This document shows positions 37,761-49,082 of a stretch of DNA of 64,000 nt, piece after piece. The stretch spans positions 47,564,685 through 47,628,684 of the forward strand of contig NC_052507.1 in assembly GCF_014356525.2 (NCBI RefSeq), written 5' to 3'. Under the pieces are notes generated by a model. It was not told where the DNA came from and did no database searches. It was given only the letters and a program-made list of their open reading frames with translations. The translations under genes were made by a program, and so were the position numbers. This DNA comes from Nilaparvata lugens. Taxonomy: Eukaryota > Arthropoda > Insecta > Hemiptera > Delphacidae. Within the stretch, counting starts at the first letter, position 1; each line of letters opens with the position of its first letter.

Positions 37761-38822
37761 GTGAGTGAGTGAAGAGAAGAGAGAATCCTTCATCTTAGCT
37801 GTCGGCTCCCCAGAGACGATTATTGAATCATGCCAACCGGCAACACTCTTCATTATCTACACTATCAATACAAACCTAGCTACACATGGAATGGACGTGC
37901 GATCAATTATTAATATTGTGTTAAGAGCTCTGACGTACCAGTCTCTTCTTGAACCAGATATATCCCAGATTTGCCCCCTTTGCAGAGAGACCCTTACCTA
38001 TCAAGCAATAGGGAATGTCTAATCATATGGAGGGTCTATAAGGAAAACAGGAATAGTCTAGTGTGCTCCAGCCAGCGGTTGCATAGAAGTTGATTAATTA
38101 GAACTATTCTGAATCATTTTTTAAAAATTCAAAATCAAATTGGTTGGAGATCGGACTTTGATTGACGAGCAGCCGTAGCCTTCATGCAGTTTTTTGTTTT
38201 GTAGAATGATTGTCTTAATTCTTGGCTCTTAGCATTATCGGAAGAAGAACTTGTTATTATCGAGTCATCAAACGGCTGGTATGTATCAATCTATTATTGA
38301 TCACATTATTTTCCCAATTATGAATCTATTCTATTCTCAATTATTCCTCTTAATTATTGAGAAATTCAAATTATACTTTATTGTATCAGAACAGACTGTT
38401 CCTGAGTTGATGAACATCAATAATAAGTCTATAATAAATCTATGATCAATTATATACGATTTCAGTTGCGGTTATATTTTATTTTAACAAGCATCGTGAG
38501 GTTGAACTTGTAAAGAAATTGTGAGAGAAAATACTAGAATGAAAATTTCAATTGGAGAATATCATCATTGAAGTAAAAAAAACCGTTTTATAATATACAG
38601 GAGAGCAAGAAATATGTTGATGGAAATAGGCCTAACACCAATGAAATGACTAATAAGACCAGTGAGACTGCTACTCTTATTATGGGTGGAAGTTTGCATA
38701 ATATCGTTATTTTTTACACTGTTTGAATATAAACAATAACTTCAATTTTGATTCAGTATTCATTTTGAATCATAGTTATATATCACTGAGTGATGAATCC
38801 CATGTAATAAACATTCATATTT
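37761..38822. other. Unassigned DNA
   Basis: An 85-codon frame (37765-38022) ending in CPLCRETLTYQ has one C-x2-C but no second half of a zinc finger. No other support. Confidence 0.3.
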
Positions 38823-39087
38823 GAAGAAGAAGAAGAAGAAGAAGAAGAAGAAGAAGAGAAGAAGAAGAAGAAGAAGAAGAAGAAGAGAAGAAGAAGAAGA
38901 AGAAGAAGAAGAAGAAAAAGAAAAAGAAGAAGAAAAAGAAAAAGAAAAAGAAGAAGTAAAAGGAAATAAACAGTATTAGAAAAAGAAAAAGAAAAAGAAA
39001 AAGAAAATAAACAGTATTAGAAAAAGAAAAAGAAAAAGAAAAAGAAAAAGAAAAAGAAGAAGAAGAAAGAAGAAGAAGAAGAAGAAA
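38823..39087 (+). repeat. (GAA)n / (GAAAAA)n purine array
   Basis: About 265 bp almost purely of A and G: (gaa)n interrupted by gagaagaag, then (aaaaag)n. The segment ataaacagtattagaaaaag occurs twice (from about 38966 and about 39006), showing an internal duplication. Confidence 0.95.
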
Positions 39088-42000
39088 ATGTCTTTAAAGT
39101 CTGGTTTGTGAACCCCGCTGAAAATGAAATCTCTTCTTGACTGAAATCTCCCACAATGGAGATCTCGGTTGATCAAATTGATTCTATATGGTTTCTGACT
39201 GTAATTATTGAAAGATTTGACAAAGTTAGACATTGTTATAGGATTGAGAAACCATGCTACGACAGAACACAATGTTAATGTACGTGCCAAATACATTTTA
39301 TGGTTAACAAAGCTCGCTGACTCTCTGTCCGGTGTTCAACTCGAGTTTAAATGTATTTGATTTTGAGTGCTTATTGATGGTGCTTCTATGTTGTCTGGCT
39401 TAGTCAGAGTACAGCCAAAGCTACAAGCTCAGATTTGTTGAATTATTGTTCCAGTTACAAAGAGGGTTTCATGAAAAGCTATTTTGTGCTGCAAACTCCA
39501 GTTGGAGGATTCAAATTGAACCAATCTGTTCCGGAAATGTCTGGGGAAGAGTGGATGAGAGCAGATCTACTGAGGTAGTTATTGGTTAGAGAAAGAAAGG
39601 ATGATTTGGAGATTCTGTGTGTTAGAGAGAGAAAGAAACATCGTGTTATAGCAGGAAAACGGCGCTGAATTTTGGTTGAATGCAGAATAAAATCCTTGAA
39701 CCGAGTGCAGTGAGCAGTACTGTTTCAAGTTTTACATATTTGTTGGTTACATCGACACTTCATATTTCTGTATTTTTGTAAGCTTCAATATACGCGTACA
39801 GCTCAAGTACTCGAAGCTCCGATATCATGTCCTCAAATCAATGCCATAGCGTTACTCATGAGTGCAGCTTGGATCTGAAGAGACTTTCATTGGAAGCAAT
39901 GTTGGTGCGATCAGAATTGTATAATGTTTTTAATCACCAAGAAAAGGAGTAGAAACCAGACTCTATATGATTCAAAATGCGATTGCACAAGCGTGATTGT
40001 GTGACAGTTAAATTTTTTTCAATTAATATTCATTCTCTCTTCAGAAAGTGTAAATTCTTATATAAATTCCTTTTAAAATTATTCCTCCAATATGGAACAA
40101 GTCCGTGTTTGAAGGAAGAGTCAATACAACTATAATGAGAGATACAGTACAATAAAAAATAAGTTGACTTTCTACAGCTGTAGTTTACATAGTTAATATA
40201 AGATATAAACACATACAATAATTCTAAAATAAAAATCATAGCCAATAACAATAAATATAGATATAATGATTGAATCTTCTAATAGGATTAACAATAAGAC
40301 AATATATTGTTCCAATTAATGAGGAATGAGAGATGGGAATCTTGCATATTAATCGACGATTCATTTAGTTTGAATACTTTAAATACATCTCAATACTTTT
40401 TATAAGATGAGCAATTATAAACTAATTTTCATATTTTTTGACAGCTTCAATTCTGAAAATGTTCTAAATACAACCACATAAAACATTACAAAAACTAATA
40501 ACTACAAATAATAATAATAACACTGGGAGTGATGCCCACATAAGCTCTAGGCTTGTGCGTGAGTAATGAGTGAGAGGGATGATGGTGAGAGATAACGAGT
40601 ACTTTTTAGGTAATTGGGACCGACGGCTTATCGTCTTCTCTGAAATAAAACCATGCATTTTCTATACTTGTTTTTTGCAGATGATGAAGGTAATGCTTAC
40701 ATGAATTCAATCCATCAATCCAATCCAAATACAAATTCAATCCAATCCAAATTACATCCAATCGACTATTCTGTTATTGATTGGAAAAAGGAATGATAAT
40801 AAGAGTGCATGGACCAAGTACTGGAATTACCCAATGGCTCTCATTGCATATGAATGGAAAAAATCATCGATTGTATCTTGAATTTTTTGAATGTTCTTGG
40901 TTACTCGACCATCTGGACCATACATGAAAATTATGGAGAAGAGAAGTATTGGATTTGTTAATTTTTTTTATCCTATTTGATGAGAAACTAATGAATGTAG
41001 AGTATTGCAAGCGCAATATATTACCTGCTTTTGGATAATAGTATATTATGGTATGGGATTATAGCTGTTCTGCGAATGTACTCGTATATCAAGATATTAT
41101 AGTTATCTTCTGGAATTCTACATGGGAACGAAAACATTGATGTGTATTCTCAGAACACCTTCCGTTGACTCTGAGCAAATTTCATACATTACCACAGTAG
41201 ATTGATCAGTGTTGAACAGTTATTCCATGATGATATGATGATCTCAATATAACATTGTACCCATATTGATATTAATATGAACCGCATAGACCAGTTCCCT
41301 TATCGTTCAACCACAATGTAGGACAAATATTGAACACTTGCAATAATATTTCCTGCCCTTTGTTTGGTTTCAATCAAGTCAATTAACAGAAAACAGAATG
41401 AGGGTGGTAAGGCTTTCGAAATAAGGTTGTTGTTATTGTTAGGTACGCCTGAAGCATTCATATAAGATACCTGTTTGATATTGCCTGCTCCATCATGATT
41501 TGAAGTAGGCTCACCTCAGGTTATTTGATTAATCGAAATTTGGTTACCTGTTTAAATTGAGTTCTGAGATATTTCATCATTGAGCATAGACAGACAACTG
41601 ATAAAGTCACTCAATCAAAATAACTCCTTTCAGATTTTTTTTCCATTCTCTTCTGAAGAAAAGGTTTGATTGAATGGGAATCAATACTGAATGATAATTT
41701 TATCTTTCTGCAACAACTTTTCTGAAAAGAAATTTATTACATTTTACACTGTTTTACGTAAATCTCTGAAATCGTTCCAAATTTGCGAATTGCTCACTAA
41801 GATGAAACGTTTGAAAAATACGACTTCATTTCAAATACAAAATTTTACAATCAGTATTCATTGGAAATCGAATGACTCATCGAATAATAATCATAACATG
41901 AACTTGTGGATATGATATTTCGAATGATCAGGTTAGGTTGAGACAAAATATGGATTCTAAGTCTGGATCTCTAAAGATCATTGAAACATAGTGTTTAAGT

Positions 42001-42099
42001 TTTGAGCAATTTTCTGATATTCTAATTCTCTATCCCTCACAAATGACTTGTTTCTCTTCAGTTGGCTTTTTCAATAATGTAGCTTATTCGAGCCTTTGC
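39088..42099. other. AT-rich stretch, no gene recognised
   Basis: A short (aatcc)n-type patch lies at 40706-40762. Frames of 60-74 codons lack domains. Nothing else recognised. Confidence 0.35.
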
Positions 42100-42408
42100 C
42101 AATCAATGCTGCTTCCATTGCTAGACCCAGCCATGACCTAATTCAAAATGCATTTGGTATCGATCCGTGCGAAGGTCATTCATTGCCAATGCCGTTTGGG
42201 CCATCAAGAATGCAACAGGGGTCAAGAACATAATATCGGCAGAGAGAGTGCGGAAATCAGGAACATGAAAGAATGGGCAGAGAAGAGGAGCGGGCGATGG
42301 ATGACAGAACGGAAAAAATAAAACGAACACAGCTTGAATCCCATTGGTAAAGTTGGTAGCCTCCCGCCTACGGTGGAAGTCAATTATTAATTTTCATTTT
42401 TTCAACAG
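42100..42408. other. GC-richer flank of the candidate exon
   Basis: Locally balanced composition, ending in a polypyrimidine tract (ttttcattttttcaacag) that forms a good splice acceptor at 42407-42408. Confidence 0.3.
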
Positions 42409-42686
42409 ATACGGTGTCGTGTTGGCAGTCACCCACCCAACCCGTGTTGTGGGGTCGCGTGTTGTTTTGGTGCAGGGGTGGGGGTGGGTGAGCCTCATCA
42501 ATATAGTCACACACTACCACGTGACACAAACAATACACAATCAATGGCTGTGTCACCAATGAGCCCCCACTCCGGTCCCCTAGCACAGGAAACAAATATA
42601 CAAATTGCTGTGTGCACCAGCGAGCTACTACATTCGTCCTTGCCACAGGGTGTATCCGACGACTCCGCGCTCCCGTCTGTCACCAG
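42409..42686 (+). CDS. Candidate host exon (open from acceptor to donor), unidentified
   Basis: A consensus acceptor (T-rich tract, then caacag) precedes 42409, and a consensus donor (caccag|gtgagc) follows 42686. One frame is open across all 278 nt (92 codons plus 2 nt). It includes an internal ATG that begins MAVSPMSPHSGPLAQ and ends DDSALPSVTR at the donor. The sequence is GC-richer than its surroundings and not low-complexity. This fits a 5' or internal coding exon of a gene whose other exons lie outside the recognisable part of the window. A minus-strand frame of similar length overlaps, so an open frame alone is weak evidence. No domain or family is recognised. It could also be a non-coding first exon. 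Confidence 0.3.
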
Positions 42687-42951
42687 GTGAGCATGCTTCC
42701 CTTCACAAACCTAACCTCAATCTAACACCTCACAACGTGCATGGCTGCTTGTCGGTCTTTATGCTAAGCAACAGTTCGTTGCCTCTTCTAATCCGATAGA
42801 AAGTAGCTTAACATCAAACTATAATCTGGCAATGTGCATGGTAGCGTGGTTTGTCTCTATGCTAAGCAACAATTATTCAATGCCTCTTCCAATCCTTTCA
42901 CCTTGACAACTGATCAGCTGTTCTGTTGATTTACTCGTTGAATGCGTTTTG

Positions 42952-42956
<5 letters not shown>
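42687..42956. other. Unassigned DNA with a repeated phrase
   Basis: The phrase gcatg(g)...tgctaagcaacaattc...cctcttc(t/c)aatcc appears twice (42735-42795 and 42835-42896), a short diverged tandem duplication. Confidence 0.5.
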
Positions 42957-43007
<51 letters not shown>

Positions 43008-43018
43008 TATATATATAT
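42957..43018. repeat. (TA)n microsatellite
   Basis: About 30 TA units with one phase break near 43000. Confidence 0.95.
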
Positions 43019-44539
43019 ACAGAATTGTTATTGTACTCAACGCTCCAAATCCTCTTTCATGTAATAAAGATAAATTCCTCGAATCAACGATATGAAAAAT
43101 TAATATGATCGGTTGATTTATGATCCACGCCCTGTTGTTGCAATCCAGTAAAAGAAACCCATTACAGAAACACCAAGTAATAAAATACAATCAATTATAT
43201 TTGTGCATGATAATACAAGAGAGTAAGGATAATCAGTGATGAGTGATACTTGGTATCGATTTATCTCTATTGTTCTCTTTTCCACTATATTGTTTGTAGT
43301 AGGGAATCGATTATTCCTAAGTACTATCTGTAAGTTTTGTTGATTTGGTTTATCGATATTTCGAGTCAAGTGTATGGCACTGGACGCTCAGAGCTGAAAT
43401 TCTATTGAGAAGTTTTGTGTTCATCCTCTCCAACCGGAATGTAATAACGACCTCACTACAACCTGGATTATGATCGAGATCGCGTGACTCTTGACCAAGT
43501 TTAGTTTCTTGGTATTCAATTCTTTATTCCTCGTCAATCTTTCACGAAAGAGTTAGCGATATGTTCTGCTATTCATGATTTGTTAGTTAGTTATCTTCCC
43601 ATAATTAGGAATTTCTAATGAAAGACATTCATTATTCATTTATTCATATGCAAAGACATGGGAGGAAAATAAAGTTATTATTTCCCCATTTCGAAGAAAT
43701 GGTTCCTATTTCGTATACACGATCATTCTATCGTTTTGATTATCTAGGAACTTTTGAAAACACTAATATTATATTTTTAAAATTTGTTTACATTTTAAAA
43801 ACTGTACGAGAAAGACACCAATTCTAATTGATGATAAATGATATTCACCCCGAACAGTAGCAGATAATTCCAAATCATCCATCTTAAGTTTCAATTTCCT
43901 TTATAGAACTCATGAAACTTTAACTTACAAATCGACAAAAGAACACTATGTTCTCAAGCGAACAGAATGCTCTGTTGTCTGAGTTGAAGGAGAGAAATAG
44001 GGTGGGAGGGAAACACCACAGATTCTTTTCAAACCCGCTCCTCACAATATTTTTCTCGCGAGGAAGATATTGTCACTCACCCTCTCCAACAAGATTATTA
44101 CTAACTTGATACTCGAAACTGGTTATCAATAATAAATCCTCCACCCAATATTATATGTGCTCGAATCTCTATGAAATAATCGAACTTCATTATATCAAGT
44201 TGTTCTGAACATGACTCGTTTTTTAACTGATACATGTTTATGAATGATTCTGATCGATTCGACAGAGCATCCTTAATTGAGGCTGAGCTTATCATTATTA
44301 TGGATATCACGCGATGCATGTCTTAATGCCCACACTTCCATGTTTTCCACATTTTCAACAATTACTTCCGATAACCAGCTCAATTAACATGTTTTAAGTC
44401 TGTTTGTTGTCGTTTGAATTCTAGAAACGTTCTAAATAGCCTCGATTGATCATGAATCAATCGTTTAATCAATGGTATTGGCGAAAATAAGGGTGGAATG
44501 TCAGTCATACATTCATAGAATTTTCCTGATAAACAGCTT
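43019..44539. other. AT-rich stretch, no gene recognised
   Basis: No domain, RNA or repeat recognised in either strand. Confidence 0.35.
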
Positions 44540-45130
44540 ACAATCAATCAAGTTAATCCATCTGATGCCAATCATTCATAACAGTTTGGGTAATGGTGTA
44601 ATTGACGCCTTTCAATCTGTGTGAAATCTGATCACAAGGATCAGTTAAGAGCTCTAATTCGAGTGATATCTTTGAAGAGCAGATCGATATGATGAGTGCA
44701 GTGATTCGTCGACATTGAGAACTGAACGCAAAGACAATGTGTACATTGGCAACTGACTGACATGGAAATTTGCAGGCAGAACATTGTTTGGCAGGCGAGA
44801 TCTTCAGTGAAGGCAGGAGTTGCGATCCAAAAGGACATATCCAAGTCGACAACCTTCCCGGCAACGTTGACAGCAACCTAGTTGACATGCAGCAGAACCA
44901 ACTTTCGTCTTTATGACCCAACTGTTGACAAGTGAAGGACGAGCCGTAGTTGTGCTTGTCAAGCGCTGAGATCTTGATAGCACTGGCCTTACATATAACG
45001 TCTTCTCAAACGTTTCATTTCAACGCATCTCAAACTCAAATCTGTTGACATGACAGCCTGCAATTGACCGTGACAGTGCACAGTGCACGACGCTCACTTC
45101 ATTATGACGCTAATGCCCCAATTTGATCTA
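44540..45130. promoter_or_regulatory. Complex-sequence island rich in TTGAC/TGACAG words
   Basis: Balanced composition with repeated gttgac/gttgaca words (about 44868, 44879, 44922, 45047) and tgacag words near 45052 and 45072, as in homothorax/Meis-type site clusters. A minus-strand frame of 122 codons (44553-44921) has many Cys and Ser but no zinc-finger spacing. Regulatory use is inference. Confidence 0.25.
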
Positions 45131-46583
45131 CACAAGTGAACCAGGATGATTGAAATCTGTAACATTGGAGTAAAGAATTGTGAAAAGCAAATTAAAATCG
45201 AATAATAGAAATCTTGGAAAATTTTCTATGATGGATCTCTCGAATAGTAAAATTGATTGTAAGAAATTAGAGGTTTTCATATCTTCAGACGTAGAAAAAT
45301 CTATGATAGCATTTGATCGAATCCAGCAGTGATAACAATATCAATAATTGAGATAAGGTTCTTATACCAAGAGTTTGATGACATATTTCGAATGAGAATC
45401 ACATTTTAACTGATAAAATTTTAGTCTTCGTCAGAACCAAAATATACCTTAGAACAAGTGTTTGATGAGGTAAAAATTGAATTGATTAATCATTGTTTAA
45501 ACACTCCACACACTTTGACAAATGAACAAATGTTTCGCTCTAAAATAATTATGGAGTCACTATGGTTTACACTGATTTTCAATTAGCAGTCACAAATTGC
45601 TTGACACATAATCCTCAACGCGAATGACACATGATGAGTGAATATGATTGCTTGACATATTGTTGAGTTTAATAAAAACCGACGCTCAAAATGGGAATGA
45701 CAAGCAAATCTACTCACCTAACAATGCACCTTTGGTGCAGTTGTATGTTCCTTTGATGATTATTATGAAATGAACCGATCAACCGAATTCTGTTGTTTGA
45801 TGCAGACTGAGTTGTCCACATTTAATGTCTATTGCTAGGAGTGCCAGAAGTGAAGCTTTCAGCTTCATAAAAGAAATATTCTAATAATTTTCTCTCACAT
45901 TGGAATACTCGACCAAATATTTGGTCAAAGATTTATTCAATGGCCTTCGATAGTGTATGGACATCTCTACAATCAATTACTTGATCCAGTAACATGGGAG
46001 TCAGAGGGAGTCATATAAAATCTTTGATAACATTTTGTTAAAGATCTATTACCAAGTATCTGACAATGTAGGTTTATGGGAGATTGTAGAAAAGTGGAGA
46101 TATTATCAACCTCAAAATAAGGCCTATGGCACAATCGGTAGAGCGCCCAGTCGCGTGATTCTGGTTTTCTAACATGCTCTATTATTCCCCCTACAAATTC
46201 AAATTAACTGATATTCATAAGTGTTTGTTATGATAGTATGGCATGTATGATATGATTATGTGAGATATCAGATGATAACATAAAGTACTCTAGATAGCCT
46301 ATGAAACCTCTCATGGACAGGTAGCGTTTCAATAATCATAGAAGAGAATTAATAGGATAATATACTATTCGGGTCTATTAGCTTATATACATCAGGTAGA
46401 CTAACAGGACTTATAAAAGATGGGAGATGGTAGATGTATCATATAACATAGTATGACAGCTTTTGGTAAACAACATTCTTACTCAATACCTGTAGCATAG
46501 CACCAATCAAATCATAGCTCAGGTTTGGAAATAAGAAACTAGGATAGAATCTAGAAACTGTATCCCTGAGTCTGTAGATACAG
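45131..46583. other. AT-rich stretch with a tRNA-like phrase
   Basis: Near 46119-46165 the phrase tggcacaatcggtagagcgc looks like a tRNA D-arm/box A, but no acceptor stem or T-arm follows. It may be the head of a decayed tRNA-derived SINE. Nothing else recognised. Confidence 0.3.
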
Positions 46584-46714
46584 TGGATGTGGATGTGGAT
46601 GAGGATGTGGATGTGGTTGTGGATGTGGATGTGGATGTGGATGTGGATGTGGATGTGGATGTGGATGTGGATGTGGATGTGGATGTGGATGTGGATGTGG
46701 ATGTGGATGTGGAT
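46584..46714 (+). repeat. (GGATGT)n hexanucleotide array
   Basis: About 21 units of ggatgt with a few variants (gaggat, ggttgt). It reads as (Asp-Val)n on plus and (Ser-Thr)n on minus, both artefacts. Confidence 0.95.
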
Positions 46715-46887
46715 GACGGGTTGGGAACTAATGAAGTGCCAGCAGCAGTGGGATCAGGCAGAGTAAAATCCACATCAAATTGTCATCATACCTCACAAAT
46801 AACACTGATGCTTGCAATCCAAACAATGCTGACAGTGTGATGGAATCTCACTACAGAACGAGCATTTTGCCTTGCGCTGTGAATTAG

Positions 46888-47060
46888 CCAGTAATGAATT
46901 AATAAAGTTGTCAGACGTTCCCTACTCTCTCACTCTCTCCCACACACATACGTTTACCCTCTCACTCTATTCACCTCTCACGGCCACTCTTTCTCTTCCG
47001 ATAGACCGTCCATATCTGCTTTATCCGAATCGGATTTGGTGCGGCACATGCTCTTATTTA
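46888..47060. repeat. Direct repeat, copy 1
   Basis: Shares aatgaattaataa, gttgtcagacgttc, ctctcccacacac, acgtttaccctct, acctctcacg and atatctgcttt with 47535-47690. About 160 bp, diverged, pyrimidine-rich. Confidence 0.75.
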
Positions 47061-47534
47061 ATTTATTCATGTATTCCATTTATACATGGACGTCCTTTAT
47101 CGTCTACTCTTCTCCTTCTTCTCTTTTCACCTCCTTTATTCTCCTTCTCCTCCCACCCACCCACCGCAAATCAACAGACACATCACGAATCAAATAATGC
47201 GCAACGAATATGTATTACCACTGCTGCTCAATTTCACCGCTGCTTTGCACCTCAATCATCTCGCCAGAACATAGTTCGTTAGCTATTTTCATCAGACTCA
47301 CGAAAGAGTTCACAGCCTTTTGTTGCATGCAAATGTGGAGAGACGCGAAATCCACTCAATTGTGCAATATTACTTGGCTGCAGCACTGAATTACTCACTT
47401 GCTGTGAACTTGTTACCAGCAGGGGATTTGAGAAATTGGATGTCAACAATTTCAATTACCTCACCATCTCTAGTTTAAGAATTGAGTGAGTTACATTTCG
47501 AAATTGTGAATCTTTCTTGAATTTATTACGCATA
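47061..47534. other. Spacer between direct repeats
   Basis: Pyrimidine-rich at 47095-47165, otherwise unremarkable. No gene recognised. Confidence 0.35.
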
Positions 47535-47690
47535 GCATCAATGAATTAATAAGGTTGTTGTCAGACGTTCGCTATTCTCTTAATCTCTCCCACACACTTA
47601 CGTTTACCCTCTCTCTCTATCTACCTCTCACGTCCACTCTATCTCTCCTATAGACAGGCTATATCTGCTTTGTATGCTCTTAGTTTTCTC
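47535..47690. repeat. Direct repeat, copy 2
   Basis: Diverged copy of 46888-47060, about 650 bp downstream in the same orientation. Confidence 0.75.
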
Positions 47691-48207
47691 AAAACTTTGT
47701 TCTAGTAATGAGTAATCAATTCTATTAATAATTGTTAGTTTGACTAGTATAATTAAATTGATTATTCTCATTTGTATAGCTATGGGAAGAAGCTATGTAA
47801 TTGAAAGTGAATTGAATTGAATTGATTTTATTGTTCCACAAAAAACTGATTTATAAAACATCAGTAAAATTGACTGATGATTTAATGTACAAGTTTGAAC
47901 TATGATTAACTAAGATTATGAACTAAGATTATACTATGTTTAAACTATTTCACAAAATAATTGAAACTGTACTCACATGGACCTGTCGGTCTGTTCGTGA
48001 ATAAGAGTTCGCATACGTATATTGAAATTTAATTTACACAGATAACTTATCTATGATACAGAGAAGTAAGATTACTATTATAGATAACTACCAATATTCA
48101 ATAGTATTGAACAATACAATATCAAAACTATTTAAATAAAAAAAATACAGTATATACTTTTTCATTTTAATAATCAAGCTCAACTATCAACATTCGCACG
48201 GGAAGGG

Positions 48208-48264
48208 AAACACACACGCACACACACACATACACACAAACACACACACACACTACGCACACAA
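48208..48264 (+). repeat. (CA)n microsatellite in LINE-1 3' UTR
   Basis: About 28 imperfect ca units with gca, tac and aaa interruptions. Confidence 0.9.
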
Positions 48265-48817
48265 ATGATTGAATAAATTTCAAGGCGTTACACATACATT
48301 GATCTGATCAATCTACCACACTGATAGTCATTCAAAGATGCCAACCATTCATGTAGCACTTTCTTGTATTTTAGTTCAGTACAAGAGCCTGGATGACTTA
48401 TATGGGGGGGGGAGCATTCCGCAAAATCATATTAATTGCATAAGAGACATTTCTGTCGCAAACAGCTTTTCTCTCTATCTGGGATGTAGAAGATGTCCGC
48501 TTCTAGTCCTATGTTCTTGTTGTGTTGGAATATTCAAGTTCATTCTATTGTTGAATGCATACATTAAGACAAATTTCACATATAGCTTCTTAATAGTTAG
48601 AACATTGAAATGGACAAATAAACGTTCGGAAAATATGTTCGGAATAATAGCTTTCTGAGTCACTGAAAGTTCTGCAATCTTAGTATCACAAGCACCTCCC
48701 CAGACAATAATTCCATAAGTAAGGATTGACTGCAAAAGTGCACAAGTTCTCAATTCCTTCTTGTTAAGAATGCCCTTCAGTTTTGAAAAAACAAAAATCA
48801 ATTTCCGTAATTTTTTT

Positions 48818-48910
48818 ACTTTCCTTGCCCTATTACCATAGGTAAGGAAAGTATTGCTTTCCGAAAAAAATTAAGGTGAGGTAAGGTAAAAAAACAATTT
48901 TTTGGGTATT

Positions 48911-48949
<39 letters not shown>

Positions 48950-49082
48950 AGCGTTATAGTACTGTCACCAGCTGGCTCAGATCTTAGAATAGTAGACTTG
49001 AGATGCGCGTGAACACTAGCGTCAGGTGATCAATTTTCATAACGGCAAGGAAAGTTGTGTGAGTGCACCACAACAGATTTTT
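48818..49082. mobile_element. Short family A repeat nested in LINE-1 RT
   Basis: Begins actttccttgcc (48818-48829) and has the inverse ggcaaggaaagt at 49044-49055, followed by tgtgtgagtgcaccacaaca and agattttt. Contains a (TG)n tract at 48911-48947. It interrupts the RT frame exactly between FYLK and KLRKLIFVFSKLKG. Its two ends match those of the longer repeats at 55391 and at 342-381. Confidence 0.7.

Noticed and set aside
37765..38022. Frame ending in CPLCRETLTYQ, RING-finger-like
   Set aside because: Only one C-x2-C pair; the other six zinc ligands are absent.
38976..39296. Leu/Phe-rich 106-codon minus-strand frame
   Set aside because: The hydrophobic run is a translation of the purine array, not a membrane protein.
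44553..44921. 122-codon Cys/Ser-rich minus-strand frame
   Set aside because: Cys spacing does not fit any zinc finger or secreted-peptide pattern, and there is no signal peptide or splice support.
46583..46840. 85-codon frame of alternating Asp-Val, with Ser-Thr frame on the other strand
   Set aside because: Direct product of the (GGATGT)n array; no unique domain follows.
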